DNA of 64,000 nt from positions 45,449 through 109,448 of the forward strand of contig SHUG01000001.1 of NCBI GenBank assembly GCA_009694735.1, given 5' to 3'. The notes under the pieces were generated by a model. It had not been told where the DNA came from and searched no databases. It saw only the letters and a program-made list of their open reading frames with translations. Origin of the DNA: Acidobacteriota bacterium. Its GTDB lineage: Bacteria > Acidobacteriota > Vicinamibacteria > Vicinamibacterales > UBA2999. The translations under genes were made by a program, and so were the position numbers. This document shows positions 41,826-52,414 of this stretch, piece by piece (position 1 is the stretch's first letter; every line of letters starts with the position of its first letter).

Positions 41826-42349
41826 GGTTCGAGATCGCCGCCGGCAACAATATTCACACCGTGACCATCGCGCGGAAAGGCGCCGTGCTGCACGTCGCCA
41901 TCGGCGACCGCACCGTGATCGTCGATGCCCGGCGGGTGGGCGAGATGGCGTGGTCGCTGCTGGTGGCGCCCGAGGGCAGCGCCGAGCCGGTGCAGGGCGT
42001 CGACGCCGCGCTGGCCGCCCACCGGACCGCCGGTGACTTCGACGTGCACCTGGCCGGCCGCACCATTCCCGTCCAGGTCCGCCTGGCCGGCGGGTTTGGA
42101 CGTCAGAAGAAGGCGGGCGCCGCGGCGGGCACCGGTCCACAGCGCATCACCGCGCCCATGCCCGGCAAGATCGCGCGGGTACTCGTCACCGCCGGCGACG
42201 AGGTGAAGGCACGGCAGGGGCTGGTGGTGGTCGAGGCCATGAAGATGGAGAACGAGCTGCGCGCCGCCCGCGACGGGCGCGTGCGCGAGGTGTCGGTGGT
42301 TGAAGGCCAGTCGGTCGACGCGGGCGCGATCCTGTTGGTCGTGGAGTAA
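41822..42349 (+). CDS. Biotin carboxyl carrier protein-like subunit
   Basis: ITAPMPGKIARVLVTAGDEVKARQGLVVVEAMKMENELRA. Confidence 0.92.
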   Translation: MRFEIAAGNNIHTVTIARKGAVLHVAIGDRTVIVDARRVGEMAWSLLVAPEGSAEPVQGVDAALAAHRTAGDFDVHLAGRTIPVQVRLAGGFGRQKKAGAAAGTGPQRITAPMPGKIARVLVTAGDEVKARQGLVVVEAMKMENELRAARDGRVREVSVVEGQSVDAGAILLVVE

Positions 42350-42357
42350 CGGCCCGC

Positions 42358-45300
42358 ATGACCCAGACGGCGCCGATTACCAGCAGGCTGCGTTCGGCGT
42401 TCACGTTGATGTACCGCCTCGCACGTCGCTTCGCCCTGGTGATTGGCGTCGTCGTGGCGGTCCTCCTGGTTTCCACCCTCACCATCGATCTGGGACCGGC
42501 GGTCAGGACGCGCGCCGAGATGGCGGGCAGCAACTGGCTTGAGCGCAAGCTGACCATTGGCCGGTTGGGTATTCACCTCGGGCGTGGGAAGTTCGTGGTC
42601 GAGGACCTCCGTGTCGACGGGATGCTGCCGGGCGAGCCGCCCTGGCTGGTCGCCAAACACATTGAGGTGTCGTTGACTTGGGGCGCGCTGCTCGGCCGCG
42701 AGGTGTTGCTGGACGATATCGAGATGACCGACTGGCGCATGGTCGTCGAGTCGTTTCCCGATGGCCGGCAGACAATTCCGCGCCTGTCCGGTCCGCCGCG
42801 CCCGCCGCGCGACGGTCCGAGGCTGGTGGTGACCACGCTGCAATATGTCCGCGCGCATCGCGGTGAGCTGGTCGTCAACGACTACGGCTCAGACTGGTTT
42901 GCGGTGCTCCCCAACTTCGACGTCACTGTTGCCAGGGCCGGCGAGTACCGTGGCACGCTCAAGTTCAACGGCGGCACCATCGCCATCCAGAAATATGTGC
43001 CGATGGCGGCCGAGCTGAGCTCCACCTTCAGGCTGACCGACGGCAAGATCGTGTTCGACCGCATGGACCTGATTACCGACGGCGCCGTGTCGCAGCTGTC
43101 GGGGGTCATCAATCCGGCGTTATGGCCCGAGCAGTTGTATCGGGTGAAATCGCGCATGCAGTTTCCACGGCTGCGCGAAATTTTCTTCGCCAACGACCAG
43201 TTCAGCCTGTCAGGCGAGGGACTGTTCGCCGGCACGTTTCACATGTTCAAAGGCGGCCGCGAGCTGAAGGGCGACTTCTCCAGCGCGGCGGCCGGCGTCA
43301 ATGATTTCCGTTTTCCCAACCTGTCCGGATCGGTGGTGTGGGTGCGGGATCGGATGGAAGTGACGCGCGCGACGGCGGGGTTCCACGGCGGCACGGCCCG
43401 CTTCCACTACGTCATGTCGCCGCTCGGCAACGGCGCGATACCGGCGCGGGCGCACTTCGACGCCGAGTACAGCGAGGTCGATCTCAGCGCGTTGTCGGAC
43501 TTCTTTGAGATGCGCGGCCTCCGGGTGGCTGGGCGGGCCTCGGGCCGCAACGAAATGGGCTGGCCGCTCGGCCGGTTCGCCGACCGCGCCGGGGCAGGCA
43601 CCGTGACGTTTGCCGCGCCCGCGTCGGCGACTTTACAGGGCCCGCAACTGGCGGCGACCGCCGCCGCGGTCGCCCGCGATCGCTACCTGGTGCAGGGGCC
43701 GTTCAGCAATCACACGCCAATGACACCGCTGGCCGTGGCCGGCAATCTCACCTATGCGTTCGATCCCGAAGCCATTCGCTTCGAGCCCAGCCAGGTGTTT
43801 ACCGAGGACACCTACGTCGCGTTTGAAGGCGCCACCGCCTACGGCGAGCGGTCGAAGATCCCGTTCCGTGTCACCAGCCGCAACTGGCAGGAAAGCGATC
43901 GGATGCTGGCGGGCATCATGACGGCCTTTGGCGCGGGCACCAAGGCGATCGCGATCGACGGCGTCGGCCGGTTCGAGGGCGTGTTGCTGGGCGCGTTCCG
44001 GCGGCCGCGCATTGAAGGCCGGCTGGTCGGATCGGAGATCTACGCCTACGACGTCAACTGGGGCGACGTTGACGGCGACTTCGTGGTCGAGAATTCGTAC
44101 GCCAACGTCAGCCGATCCGTCATTCGCTCAGGGCTCTCGCGGCTGGACGTGACCGGCCAGTTTTCGCTGGGCTACCCGCGGGCCGACGGCGGTGAAGAAC
44201 TCGATGCCCGCATTCGCGTCACCGAACGCGCCATGGTCGATTTCCGCGAAGCCTTCGACTTGCAGGACTACCGGGTCGACGGCAGCCTGTCTGGCGACTT
44301 CCACGTCTACGGCCGATACGAAGGACCGCTCGGGTTCGGCCGCATGACCATTGCCCGCGGCATCGCCTACGACGAGCCGTTTGCCGAGGCCGAGACCGCA
44401 CTGCGCTTCGAGGGCACCGGCGTGCGGCTCGACGCCATCCAGATGTCCAAGGGCGGCGGCCAGGTCACCGGTGCGGCGTATGTCGGCTGGAATGGCACCT
44501 ACTCGTTCAATGCCGACGGCCGGAACGTTGCCGTCGAGACCCTGGCGTTGACCGCCTACCCCGGCTACCCCACGGTCTTTGGGTCGCTCGACTTCAGCGC
44601 GACCGGCGCCGGTACCTTCGAGTTACCGCGCTACGACGTGCGGTTCAGCGCCAGCGACCTGTTCTTCGGCGACGAAGGGGTCGGCGAGATGTCGGGCCGG
44701 CTGTCGATGCGCGGCTTGTTGCTGACCTACGAGATGGAAGTGGCGTCGACGCGACTGGCGGTGTCGGGCACCGGCCGCGTCGAGTTGAACGACGAGATGG
44801 ATGCCGAGATGTCGTTCCGCGTGAGCGACACGTCGATCGATCCGTTCCTCCGCGCGTTTCAGCCGTCGTTCTCGCCGTTCACCGCCGCCATCGCCAGCGG
44901 CACGATTCGCGTGGCCGGCGAACTGTACAACCCGGACGCGTTGCGCATCGATGCCGCGATCGAGTTGGTGGACTTGCGGCTGGTCGACTACCGCCTTCGC
45001 AACGCCGCGCCGATCCGCTTGAGCGTCGAGGGCCAGAACCTGGAGGTGGAGTCGCTGCGCATGGTGGGTGACGGCACCTCGCTCGACCTGTCGGGCAGCA
45101 TCGATCTTCGCGACCAGTCGCTCGCGCTGCAAGCCAACGGCGCGGCGAATCTCGCCGTGCTGCAGGGCTTTCTCGCCGATGTCCGCAGCTCGGGGCGCGC
45201 GGAGGTGACCGCTCGCATCACCGGCACGGCGCGCGAGCCGGTGGTCGTCGGCAACGCGCTGGTGACCGCTGGCCGCATTCGCCAGTTGTCGTTCCCACAT

Positions 45301-46464
45301 GCGCTCGAAGACCTGAATGGCATGGTCACCTTTGATGTCAGCGGCGTCCGGCTCGACGGCCTGTCGGCGCGCCTGGGCGGTGGCCCGGTGCGGTTTGGCG
45401 GCCGCATCGGCCTGGCCGCTTATCAACTGAGCGAGTTCGATGTCACGGTGGTCGGCCAGGACATGCGGCTGCGCTATCCGGAGGGGATGCGTTCGCTGGT
45501 GGATGGCACGCTGGCGTTGCAGGGACCGGCGGCGTTGCCGGTCGTCACCGGCACGGTGATGGTCAAGAACGCGATCTGGACGCGTGGCATCGATACCTCG
45601 GGCGGGCTGTTCAGCGGCCTGACGGGCGGCGACCCTGCGCTACCGACCGTTGAGGGCCAGTTGGCCGCCGCGTCGGCGCTGCGGTTCGACCTGCGCCTGC
45701 TCGCGCCCGCGACCTTGCGCATCGACAACGACCAGGCGCGCATCGTCGCCAGTGCCGACCTCACGTTGCGAGGAACGCTCGACCGCCCGCTGATCTTCGG
45801 CCGTGCCGAGATCGTGCGGGGCGAGGTGGAGTTCGAGGGCCGGCGCTATGCGGTCACGCGCGGCAGCCTGGATTTTGCCAACCCCGATCGCATCCAGCCG
45901 TTCTTCGACATCGAGGCCGAAACGCGCGTCCGAGTGCCGCGCCAGACCTATCGCGTCACCATGCGCATGGCCGGCACCACCGAGCGCTTGCAGCCGCAGT
46001 TCCAGTCGGATCCGCCACTGCAGACCCTGGACATCCTGTCACTGTTGTTCAGCGACCAGGCGCCGAGCGGCGACATGGAGCTGGCCGCGCTACAGCGGCC
46101 AAACGAGCGCGAGCAACGCCTGGTCGAGGCCCGCGCCACCCGCGCGCTGACCGGCGCCCTGTCGGCGGAAGTCGGCCGGGTCGTCGAGCAGACCTTCAGG
46201 GTCGATACCTTTCAGATCACGCCGCTGCTCAATGACCCGTATCAGCAGTCGTCGCGAGTCAACCTGAACCCGACCGCGCGCGTGACCATTGGCAAGCGCA
46301 TCTCCAATCGCATCTTCCTGACCTATGCGCGCAGCCTGTCGTCGGCGACCCACGACGAGATCATCCTCCTCGAGTTCGATGAGAGCGACACGCTGGCCTG
46401 GGTGCTGTCGCAGAACGAGGACCGCACCTACGCGCTCGAAGTCCGCAAGAGGCACGCCTTCTGA
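42358..46464 (+). CDS. tamB: TamB-like translocation/assembly module protein
   Basis: 1368 aa; N-terminal TM; C-terminal GRAEIVRGEVEFEGRRYAVTRGSLDFANPDRIQPFFDIEAETRV. Confidence 0.88.
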   Translation: MTQTAPITSRLRSAFTLMYRLARRFALVIGVVVAVLLVSTLTIDLGPAVRTRAEMAGSNWLERKLTIGRLGIHLGRGKFVVEDLRVDGMLPGEPPWLVAKHIEVSLTWGALLGREVLLDDIEMTDWRMVVESFPDGRQTIPRLSGPPRPPRDGPRLVVTTLQYVRAHRGELVVNDYGSDWFAVLPNFDVTVARAGEYRGTLKFNGGTIAIQKYVPMAAELSSTFRLTDGKIVFDRMDLITDGAVSQLSGVINPALWPEQLYRVKSRMQFPRLREIFFANDQFSLSGEGLFAGTFHMFKGGRELKGDFSSAAAGVNDFRFPNLSGSVVWVRDRMEVTRATAGFHGGTARFHYVMSPLGNGAIPARAHFDAEYSEVDLSALSDFFEMRGLRVAGRASGRNEMGWPLGRFADRAGAGTVTFAAPASATLQGPQLAATAAAVARDRYLVQGPFSNHTPMTPLAVAGNLTYAFDPEAIRFEPSQVFTEDTYVAFEGATAYGERSKIPFRVTSRNWQESDRMLAGIMTAFGAGTKAIAIDGVGRFEGVLLGAFRRPRIEGRLVGSEIYAYDVNWGDVDGDFVVENSYANVSRSVIRSGLSRLDVTGQFSLGYPRADGGEELDARIRVTERAMVDFREAFDLQDYRVDGSLSGDFHVYGRYEGPLGFGRMTIARGIAYDEPFAEAETALRFEGTGVRLDAIQMSKGGGQVTGAAYVGWNGTYSFNADGRNVAVETLALTAYPGYPTVFGSLDFSATGAGTFELPRYDVRFSASDLFFGDEGVGEMSGRLSMRGLLLTYEMEVASTRLAVSGTGRVELNDEMDAEMSFRVSDTSIDPFLRAFQPSFSPFTAAIASGTIRVAGELYNPDALRIDAAIELVDLRLVDYRLRNAAPIRLSVEGQNLEVESLRMVGDGTSLDLSGSIDLRDQSLALQANGAANLAVLQGFLADVRSSGRAEVTARITGTAREPVVVGNALVTAGRIRQLSFPHALEDLNGMVTFDVSGVRLDGLSARLGGGPVRFGGRIGLAAYQLSEFDVTVVGQDMRLRYPEGMRSLVDGTLALQGPAALPVVTGTVMVKNAIWTRGIDTSGGLFSGLTGGDPALPTVEGQLAAASALRFDLRLLAPATLRIDNDQARIVASADLTLRGTLDRPLIFGRAEIVRGEVEFEGRRYAVTRGSLDFANPDRIQPFFDIEAETRVRVPRQTYRVTMRMAGTTERLQPQFQSDPPLQTLDILSLLFSDQAPSGDMELAALQRPNEREQRLVEARATRALTGALSAEVGRVVEQTFRVDTFQITPLLNDPYQQSSRVNLNPTARVTIGKRISNRIFLTYARSLSSATHDEIILLEFDESDTLAWVLSQNEDRTYALEVRKRHAF

Positions 46465-49436
46465 TGGTGCCGATGTGGCGTCCGGCGTTAGCCGGACCGA
46501 TGGGGTCTCGCGTCGCCGTCCTCGTGGCGGCGCTCTTGCTGGCGGGCGTCACGACGGCCCGTGCCGAACAGTACCTGGGGCGTACGGTGGCCGACGTGCG
46601 GGTCGACGTGGCCGGCGTGGTGCTCGCCGACCCGGCGGTGATCGACCTGGTCGAGACCCGCATCGGCGAGCCGCTCACCATGATCAACATCCGCTCGACG
46701 ATCGATCACCTCGTGGGCCTCGGACGTTTCGAGGACGTGCGGGTGTTTGCGTCGCCGTCGGATCAGGGCGTGATCGTGCGCTGGCTGTTGACGCCGGTGC
46801 GCCGCATCGGCACGGTCGAGGTCGACGGGGATGCCCAGCTGCCTGATGCGGCGATTCGCGCGGAACTGGCCGACCGTTTTGGCGCGCAGCCGTCGGTGAG
46901 CCGGGTGGCCGACATGGTCGGCGCTCTCGAGGCGTTCTATGCCGACCGCGGCTTTCGCCGGGCAGCCATCCTGTCCCGGCTCGAAGAGGACGAGCCGCAA
47001 CCCGAACGGGTGACGCTGGTGTTGACCGTGAGCGCCGGCACGCGCGTCCCGGTTCGCGTCGTCACCGTGACGACGACGGCCCTGGTGCCCGAGGCGGAAG
47101 TGTTGCGGCGCCTCAATCTCCAGGCCGGGCGGCCATTCGATCGCACGGCCCTCGACACCCGGATCGCCGGCTACGAGGAAGAACTGCGTGGGCGTGGCTA
47201 CTACGAGGCGCGCGTGCGGCAGTCCCACGACTTTTCCGCCGATGGCACCGGCGTCGACGTGCGAGTTGAAGTGGAGGTCGGTCCGCACGTACGGGTCGTG
47301 TTCGCGGGTGATCCGCTGGCCGGCGATGCCGAGACCCTGGTGCCGATTCGCGAGGAACGCTCGGTCGACGAGGACCTGCTCGAAGACGCCAGCCGCCGCA
47401 TTGAAGACGCCCTGCGACGCGAGGGCTACCGGGCGGCGCAGGCGCCATACGTCCGCCGCCAGGATGGCGACCAGGTGGTGGTCACCTTCACCGTCACGCG
47501 CGGACTGCAACATCGCGTCGGCACGGTCGATGTGGCCGGCCTGTCGGGACTCGTTCGCGCGGAACTCGCGCCGCTGTTGCAAGTGAGGACCGGTGAGGCG
47601 TTTGTGGAGGCGCGGGTCGGCGCGGTGGCGGCCGCCATCACCGAGTTGTACCGTGTCCGTGGTTTCACGCAGGCGGCGGTCAAGCCGGCGATCCAGGTGC
47701 TGCCCGCGGAGACGCGCGGCGGCGCGTCGTTCCGGCCCGTCGACGTCAGATTCGACATCCAGGAAGGGCCCCAGACCCTCGTTTCCGTGGTTGCCTTTGA
47801 AGGCACCAATGCCATCCGCCCCGCCCAACTCGCCGCGCGGATGGCGCTGGCGGCGGGCCGTCCCTTTTATCGACCGCGGCTGGCGGCTGATCGCGACGCT
47901 TTGCAGCGCGTGTATCGCAGCTTGGGCTACCAGAGCGTGTCAGTCATCTCGCAGCTCGCGTTCTCGAACGAGCGGAGCCGGGTGGCCATTACGTGGACGG
48001 TCGCCGAAGGGCCGCGGATTCTCGTCGACCGCGTGTTGATCAAGGGCAATCGACGAACCGGCATCGATCTCATCCGGCGGGAACTCACCATTCGCTCCGG
48101 CAGCCCGATCAGTGATGATGCGTTGGTCGAGAGCCAGCGGCAGCTGGCCGCCACCGGCCTGTTCCGGCGGGTGCGGGTCAGCGAGTTGCCGCGCACCGGA
48201 TCCAACACCCGCGATGTGCTGGTCGATCTCGAGGAAGCGCCATCGACGACGGTCAGTTATGGTGGCGGTCTCGAAGTCGGGCGGATCGGCGCGCGGGATG
48301 CCAATGGTCAGGTCGGCGACGCGCTGGACGTGGCGCCCCGCGGGTTCTTTGACATCAGCCGTCGCAACCTCTGGGGTAAGAACCGGTCGGTGACCCTGTT
48401 CGCCCGTGTCACGTTGCGCAAGAACGGCTCCGCCGGCGCGGGCGGCGAGCGCACCTACGGGTTCAACGACTACCGCGGCCTCTTCACCTTTCGCGAGCCG
48501 CGTGCGTTTGGCACGACCGGCGACGCGCAGCTGACCGCGTTTGTCGAGCAGGGATTGCGAACCAGCTTCGACTTCAACCGCAGGGGCGTGACCGCCGACT
48601 ACGCGAAGCGGTTCGGATCGTTCACGACCACCGCTCGCTACACCTTCGACTACACGAAGCTCTTCAACGAAGAGATCGCCGCCGGCGATCAGCTGCTGAT
48701 CGATCGGCTGTTCCCGCAGGTCAAGCTGTCGAAGGTGTTCGCGTCGATCCTGCGCGACTCGCGCGACGATGTGCTCGATCCGCACAAGGGTGCGGTGGTG
48801 GGGGTCGACGCGTCGGTCGCCGCGAAGGTGATGGGATCGGAGGTGGGGTTCGTGAAGACCTTCGCCCAGGGCTTCATTTACCGCCGCCTGCCGGGCCGCG
48901 GGTTTGTGCTGGCGGCCGGCGCGCGCGTTGGCGTGGCGGTCGGCTTCAAGCAGACCGTGCCCCCGGTGGACGAAATCGCGGCAGTGGCGAGGGGACCGGT
49001 CGCGCGGGGCACCTCGCGGGCGGCTGTGTTCCCGACGGTGATTCGCGAACTGCCAGCCAGTGAGCGGTTTTTCGCGGGTGGCGACACCACGGTGCGCGGC
49101 TTTGCGCTGGACCGGCTCGGCACCCCAGAAACCCTGGACCGGCAGGGCTTCCCGCAAGGCGGCAACGGGCTGGCAGTGTTCAATCTCGAGGCGCGTGCGC
49201 CGTATTGGAACAACCTGCAGTTTGTCTGGTTCACCGATGCCGGCAATGTGTTCAAGACCGCGTCTGACCTCCGCCTTGACGAACTGCGCTTCAGCAGTGG
49301 CCTGGGCTTTCGTTACCGTTCGCCGATTGGCCCACTGCGGGTCGATTGGGGATTCAAACTAGGCACGCGCCTGCTGCTGACCGGTGGTCGCGAACGCTCC
49401 AACGTCTTGCACATTTCACTGGGGCAGGCGTTCTGA
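46464..49436 (+). CDS. BamA/TamA-like outer membrane protein with POTRA repeats
   Basis: 990 aa; POTRA-like segments then barrel; GGDTTVRGFALDRLGT, FTDAGNVFKTASDLRLDELRFSSGLGFRYRSPIGPLRVDWGFKLG; first codons repeat-derived, alternative start at 46500. Confidence 0.92.
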   Translation: MVPMWRPALAGPMGSRVAVLVAALLLAGVTTARAEQYLGRTVADVRVDVAGVVLADPAVIDLVETRIGEPLTMINIRSTIDHLVGLGRFEDVRVFASPSDQGVIVRWLLTPVRRIGTVEVDGDAQLPDAAIRAELADRFGAQPSVSRVADMVGALEAFYADRGFRRAAILSRLEEDEPQPERVTLVLTVSAGTRVPVRVVTVTTTALVPEAEVLRRLNLQAGRPFDRTALDTRIAGYEEELRGRGYYEARVRQSHDFSADGTGVDVRVEVEVGPHVRVVFAGDPLAGDAETLVPIREERSVDEDLLEDASRRIEDALRREGYRAAQAPYVRRQDGDQVVVTFTVTRGLQHRVGTVDVAGLSGLVRAELAPLLQVRTGEAFVEARVGAVAAAITELYRVRGFTQAAVKPAIQVLPAETRGGASFRPVDVRFDIQEGPQTLVSVVAFEGTNAIRPAQLAARMALAAGRPFYRPRLAADRDALQRVYRSLGYQSVSVISQLAFSNERSRVAITWTVAEGPRILVDRVLIKGNRRTGIDLIRRELTIRSGSPISDDALVESQRQLAATGLFRRVRVSELPRTGSNTRDVLVDLEEAPSTTVSYGGGLEVGRIGARDANGQVGDALDVAPRGFFDISRRNLWGKNRSVTLFARVTLRKNGSAGAGGERTYGFNDYRGLFTFREPRAFGTTGDAQLTAFVEQGLRTSFDFNRRGVTADYAKRFGSFTTTARYTFDYTKLFNEEIAAGDQLLIDRLFPQVKLSKVFASILRDSRDDVLDPHKGAVVGVDASVAAKVMGSEVGFVKTFAQGFIYRRLPGRGFVLAAGARVGVAVGFKQTVPPVDEIAAVARGPVARGTSRAAVFPTVIRELPASERFFAGGDTTVRGFALDRLGTPETLDRQGFPQGGNGLAVFNLEARAPYWNNLQFVWFTDAGNVFKTASDLRLDELRFSSGLGFRYRSPIGPLRVDWGFKLGTRLLLTGGRERSNVLHISLGQAF
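46473..46499 (+). repeat. REP-like hairpin at the start of the BamA-like ORF
   Basis: gatgtggcgtccggcgttagccggacc. Confidence 0.75.
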
Positions 49437-50059
49437 TGCGCTTCATGCTGTGCGCGCTGCTGGCCGCCTGGCTGGGGCGCGGGCTTGATGCCCAGGCACC
49501 GAGGGGCGACCTGATCGAGCGCACCCTCGCCATTGTCGGCACGCAGGTGATCACGCTGAGCGATGCGCGTGCCGCGATTCGGCTCGGCTTGATCGAGGCC
49601 GGGGGAGAAGCTGATCCGGTGTCAGTGACCCAGCTACTCGTCGACCGCGAGCTGGTCCTGCGCGAAGTGCAACGCTACGCGCCGCCCGCGCCGTCCGAGG
49701 GTGCGGTGGACGCGGGAATGGAAGAGATCCGGACGCGCCTGCCTGGCGCGGACGAGCTGTCGCGAGTGCTCGACGAGGCCGGCTTCACCGAGTCGCGCCT
49801 CCGCGCGTGGGTGCGCGACGACTTGCGCGTCGTGGCCTACTTGGCGCAGCGGTTTGCGTCGGCCAGCACGCCGACCGACACCGAGGTGACCGCCGCTTTT
49901 GCGCAGCAGCGCGCTGACTTCGAGCGCTCGGGTACCACCTTCGAGCAGGCCGCGCCCACCCTGCGTGAGCGACTGGTGGCGTCACGGCGCCGTGAGCTGA
50001 TTTCAGATTGGCTGTCAGACCTCCGTCGCCGCACGGCAGTCGTCATCCTGCCGCAATAA
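49436..50059 (+). CDS. SurA-N-like periplasmic protein
   Basis: RTLAIVGTQVITLSDARAAIRL...LLVDRELVLREVQRYAPP; no parvulin domain seen; start overlaps upstream stop. Confidence 0.7.
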   Translation: MRFMLCALLAAWLGRGLDAQAPRGDLIERTLAIVGTQVITLSDARAAIRLGLIEAGGEADPVSVTQLLVDRELVLREVQRYAPPAPSEGAVDAGMEEIRTRLPGADELSRVLDEAGFTESRLRAWVRDDLRVVAYLAQRFASASTPTDTEVTAAFAQQRADFERSGTTFEQAAPTLRERLVASRRRELISDWLSDLRRRTAVVILPQ

Positions 50060-50118
50060 GTGAACCGGCTTCACTTTTACACTTTTACGCAAACCGTAAA
50101 AGTGAAGCCGGTTCACTT
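50058..50118. terminator. 23-bp perfect inverted repeat between convergent genes, candidate bidirectional terminator
   Basis: aagtgaaccggcttcacttttac (50058-50080) and gtaaaagtgaagccggttcactt (50096-50118), 15-nt loop. Confidence 0.75.
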
Positions 50119-50913
50119 TCAGCGCAGGAACGCCCGCAGTAATTCCCCGGTATTGAACAGGCTGTGGCTGACGATCGGAGCGATCGCGCTGCCGCGGGTC
50201 AAGTAGATCAAGCCCCAGGTCGCGCCGAGCGCGCCGGTGAGGATGGCCGCGTCCCACCCTTGCAGCGTATGACCGAGGCCGAACGCCACACTGGTAACCA
50301 CCAGCCCGGCGCCGGTCTGCCCGAGGTCGTGACGGAACCGATGGAGCAGGAATGCGCGCTGCAGCTCTTCTCTCAAGCCACCGGCCACAATCACCACGAC
50401 CAGGAACGCCAGCAGGCCGGTCTGCGTGCCCAGCAACCCATCGAGTGGATTGGCCGGCACGTTGTGGAGAAAGGGGAGGAACGCACGGATGAGCAGCGAC
50501 AGCGCGACCACGAGCGCGACCACGAACGGCACCGAGAGCAGGCCCACGGCGGCTTCCGCGCTGGCCCGCCGCCGGCCCAGGAAGACCGCTCGCGGCGACT
50601 CGCCGCCGCGGATCAACAGCCACACCATCAGCGTGACCAGCACCACCGTGTCGCCCAGGGACAACGCGAAGACAAACGTCGCCGACAACGAGCCATCGGC
50701 GGTGAGCGGAGCAATGCCGGCATCCTTCAGCAGCTCGCCCAGCACGATCTGCGTGGGATACCCGGAGCACAGCAGAATCTCCGCCCACGGCTGCCAGGGG
50801 CGGCGCGCGGGCTCGGCCGGACGCGCGGGCGCTGCCGCCGCAAACGCGGCGGGTTCGATGTCAGTCGGGGTGACAGGCAGCACGGTCGTTGGTCTCCGTT
50901 CGACTACGCTCAC
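50119..50913 (-). CDS. CPBP family intramembrane metalloprotease
   Basis: GGLREELQRAFLLHRFRHDLG (EExxR); FGLGHTLQGWDAAILTGALGATWGLIYL. Confidence 0.92.
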   Translation of the reverse strand: MSVVERRPTTVLPVTPTDIEPAAFAAAAPARPAEPARRPWQPWAEILLCSGYPTQIVLGELLKDAGIAPLTADGSLSATFVFALSLGDTVVLVTLMVWLLIRGGESPRAVFLGRRRASAEAAVGLLSVPFVVALVVALSLLIRAFLPFLHNVPANPLDGLLGTQTGLLAFLVVVIVAGGLREELQRAFLLHRFRHDLGQTGAGLVVTSVAFGLGHTLQGWDAAILTGALGATWGLIYLTRGSAIAPIVSHSLFNTGELLRAFLR

Positions 50914-50947
50914 GGCAGGCGCTCAAGCCGATGGTACACTCGAAACA

Positions 50948-52363
<1,416 letters not shown>

Positions 52364-52414
52364 GGCATGGCGACGGCTAAAGCCATCGCCCTCCGCACCT
52401 GACGCACTAGAGTC

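Noticed and set aside
40326-42140. 604-aa minus-strand ORF opposite accC
   Set aside because: Antisense artefact of high GC.
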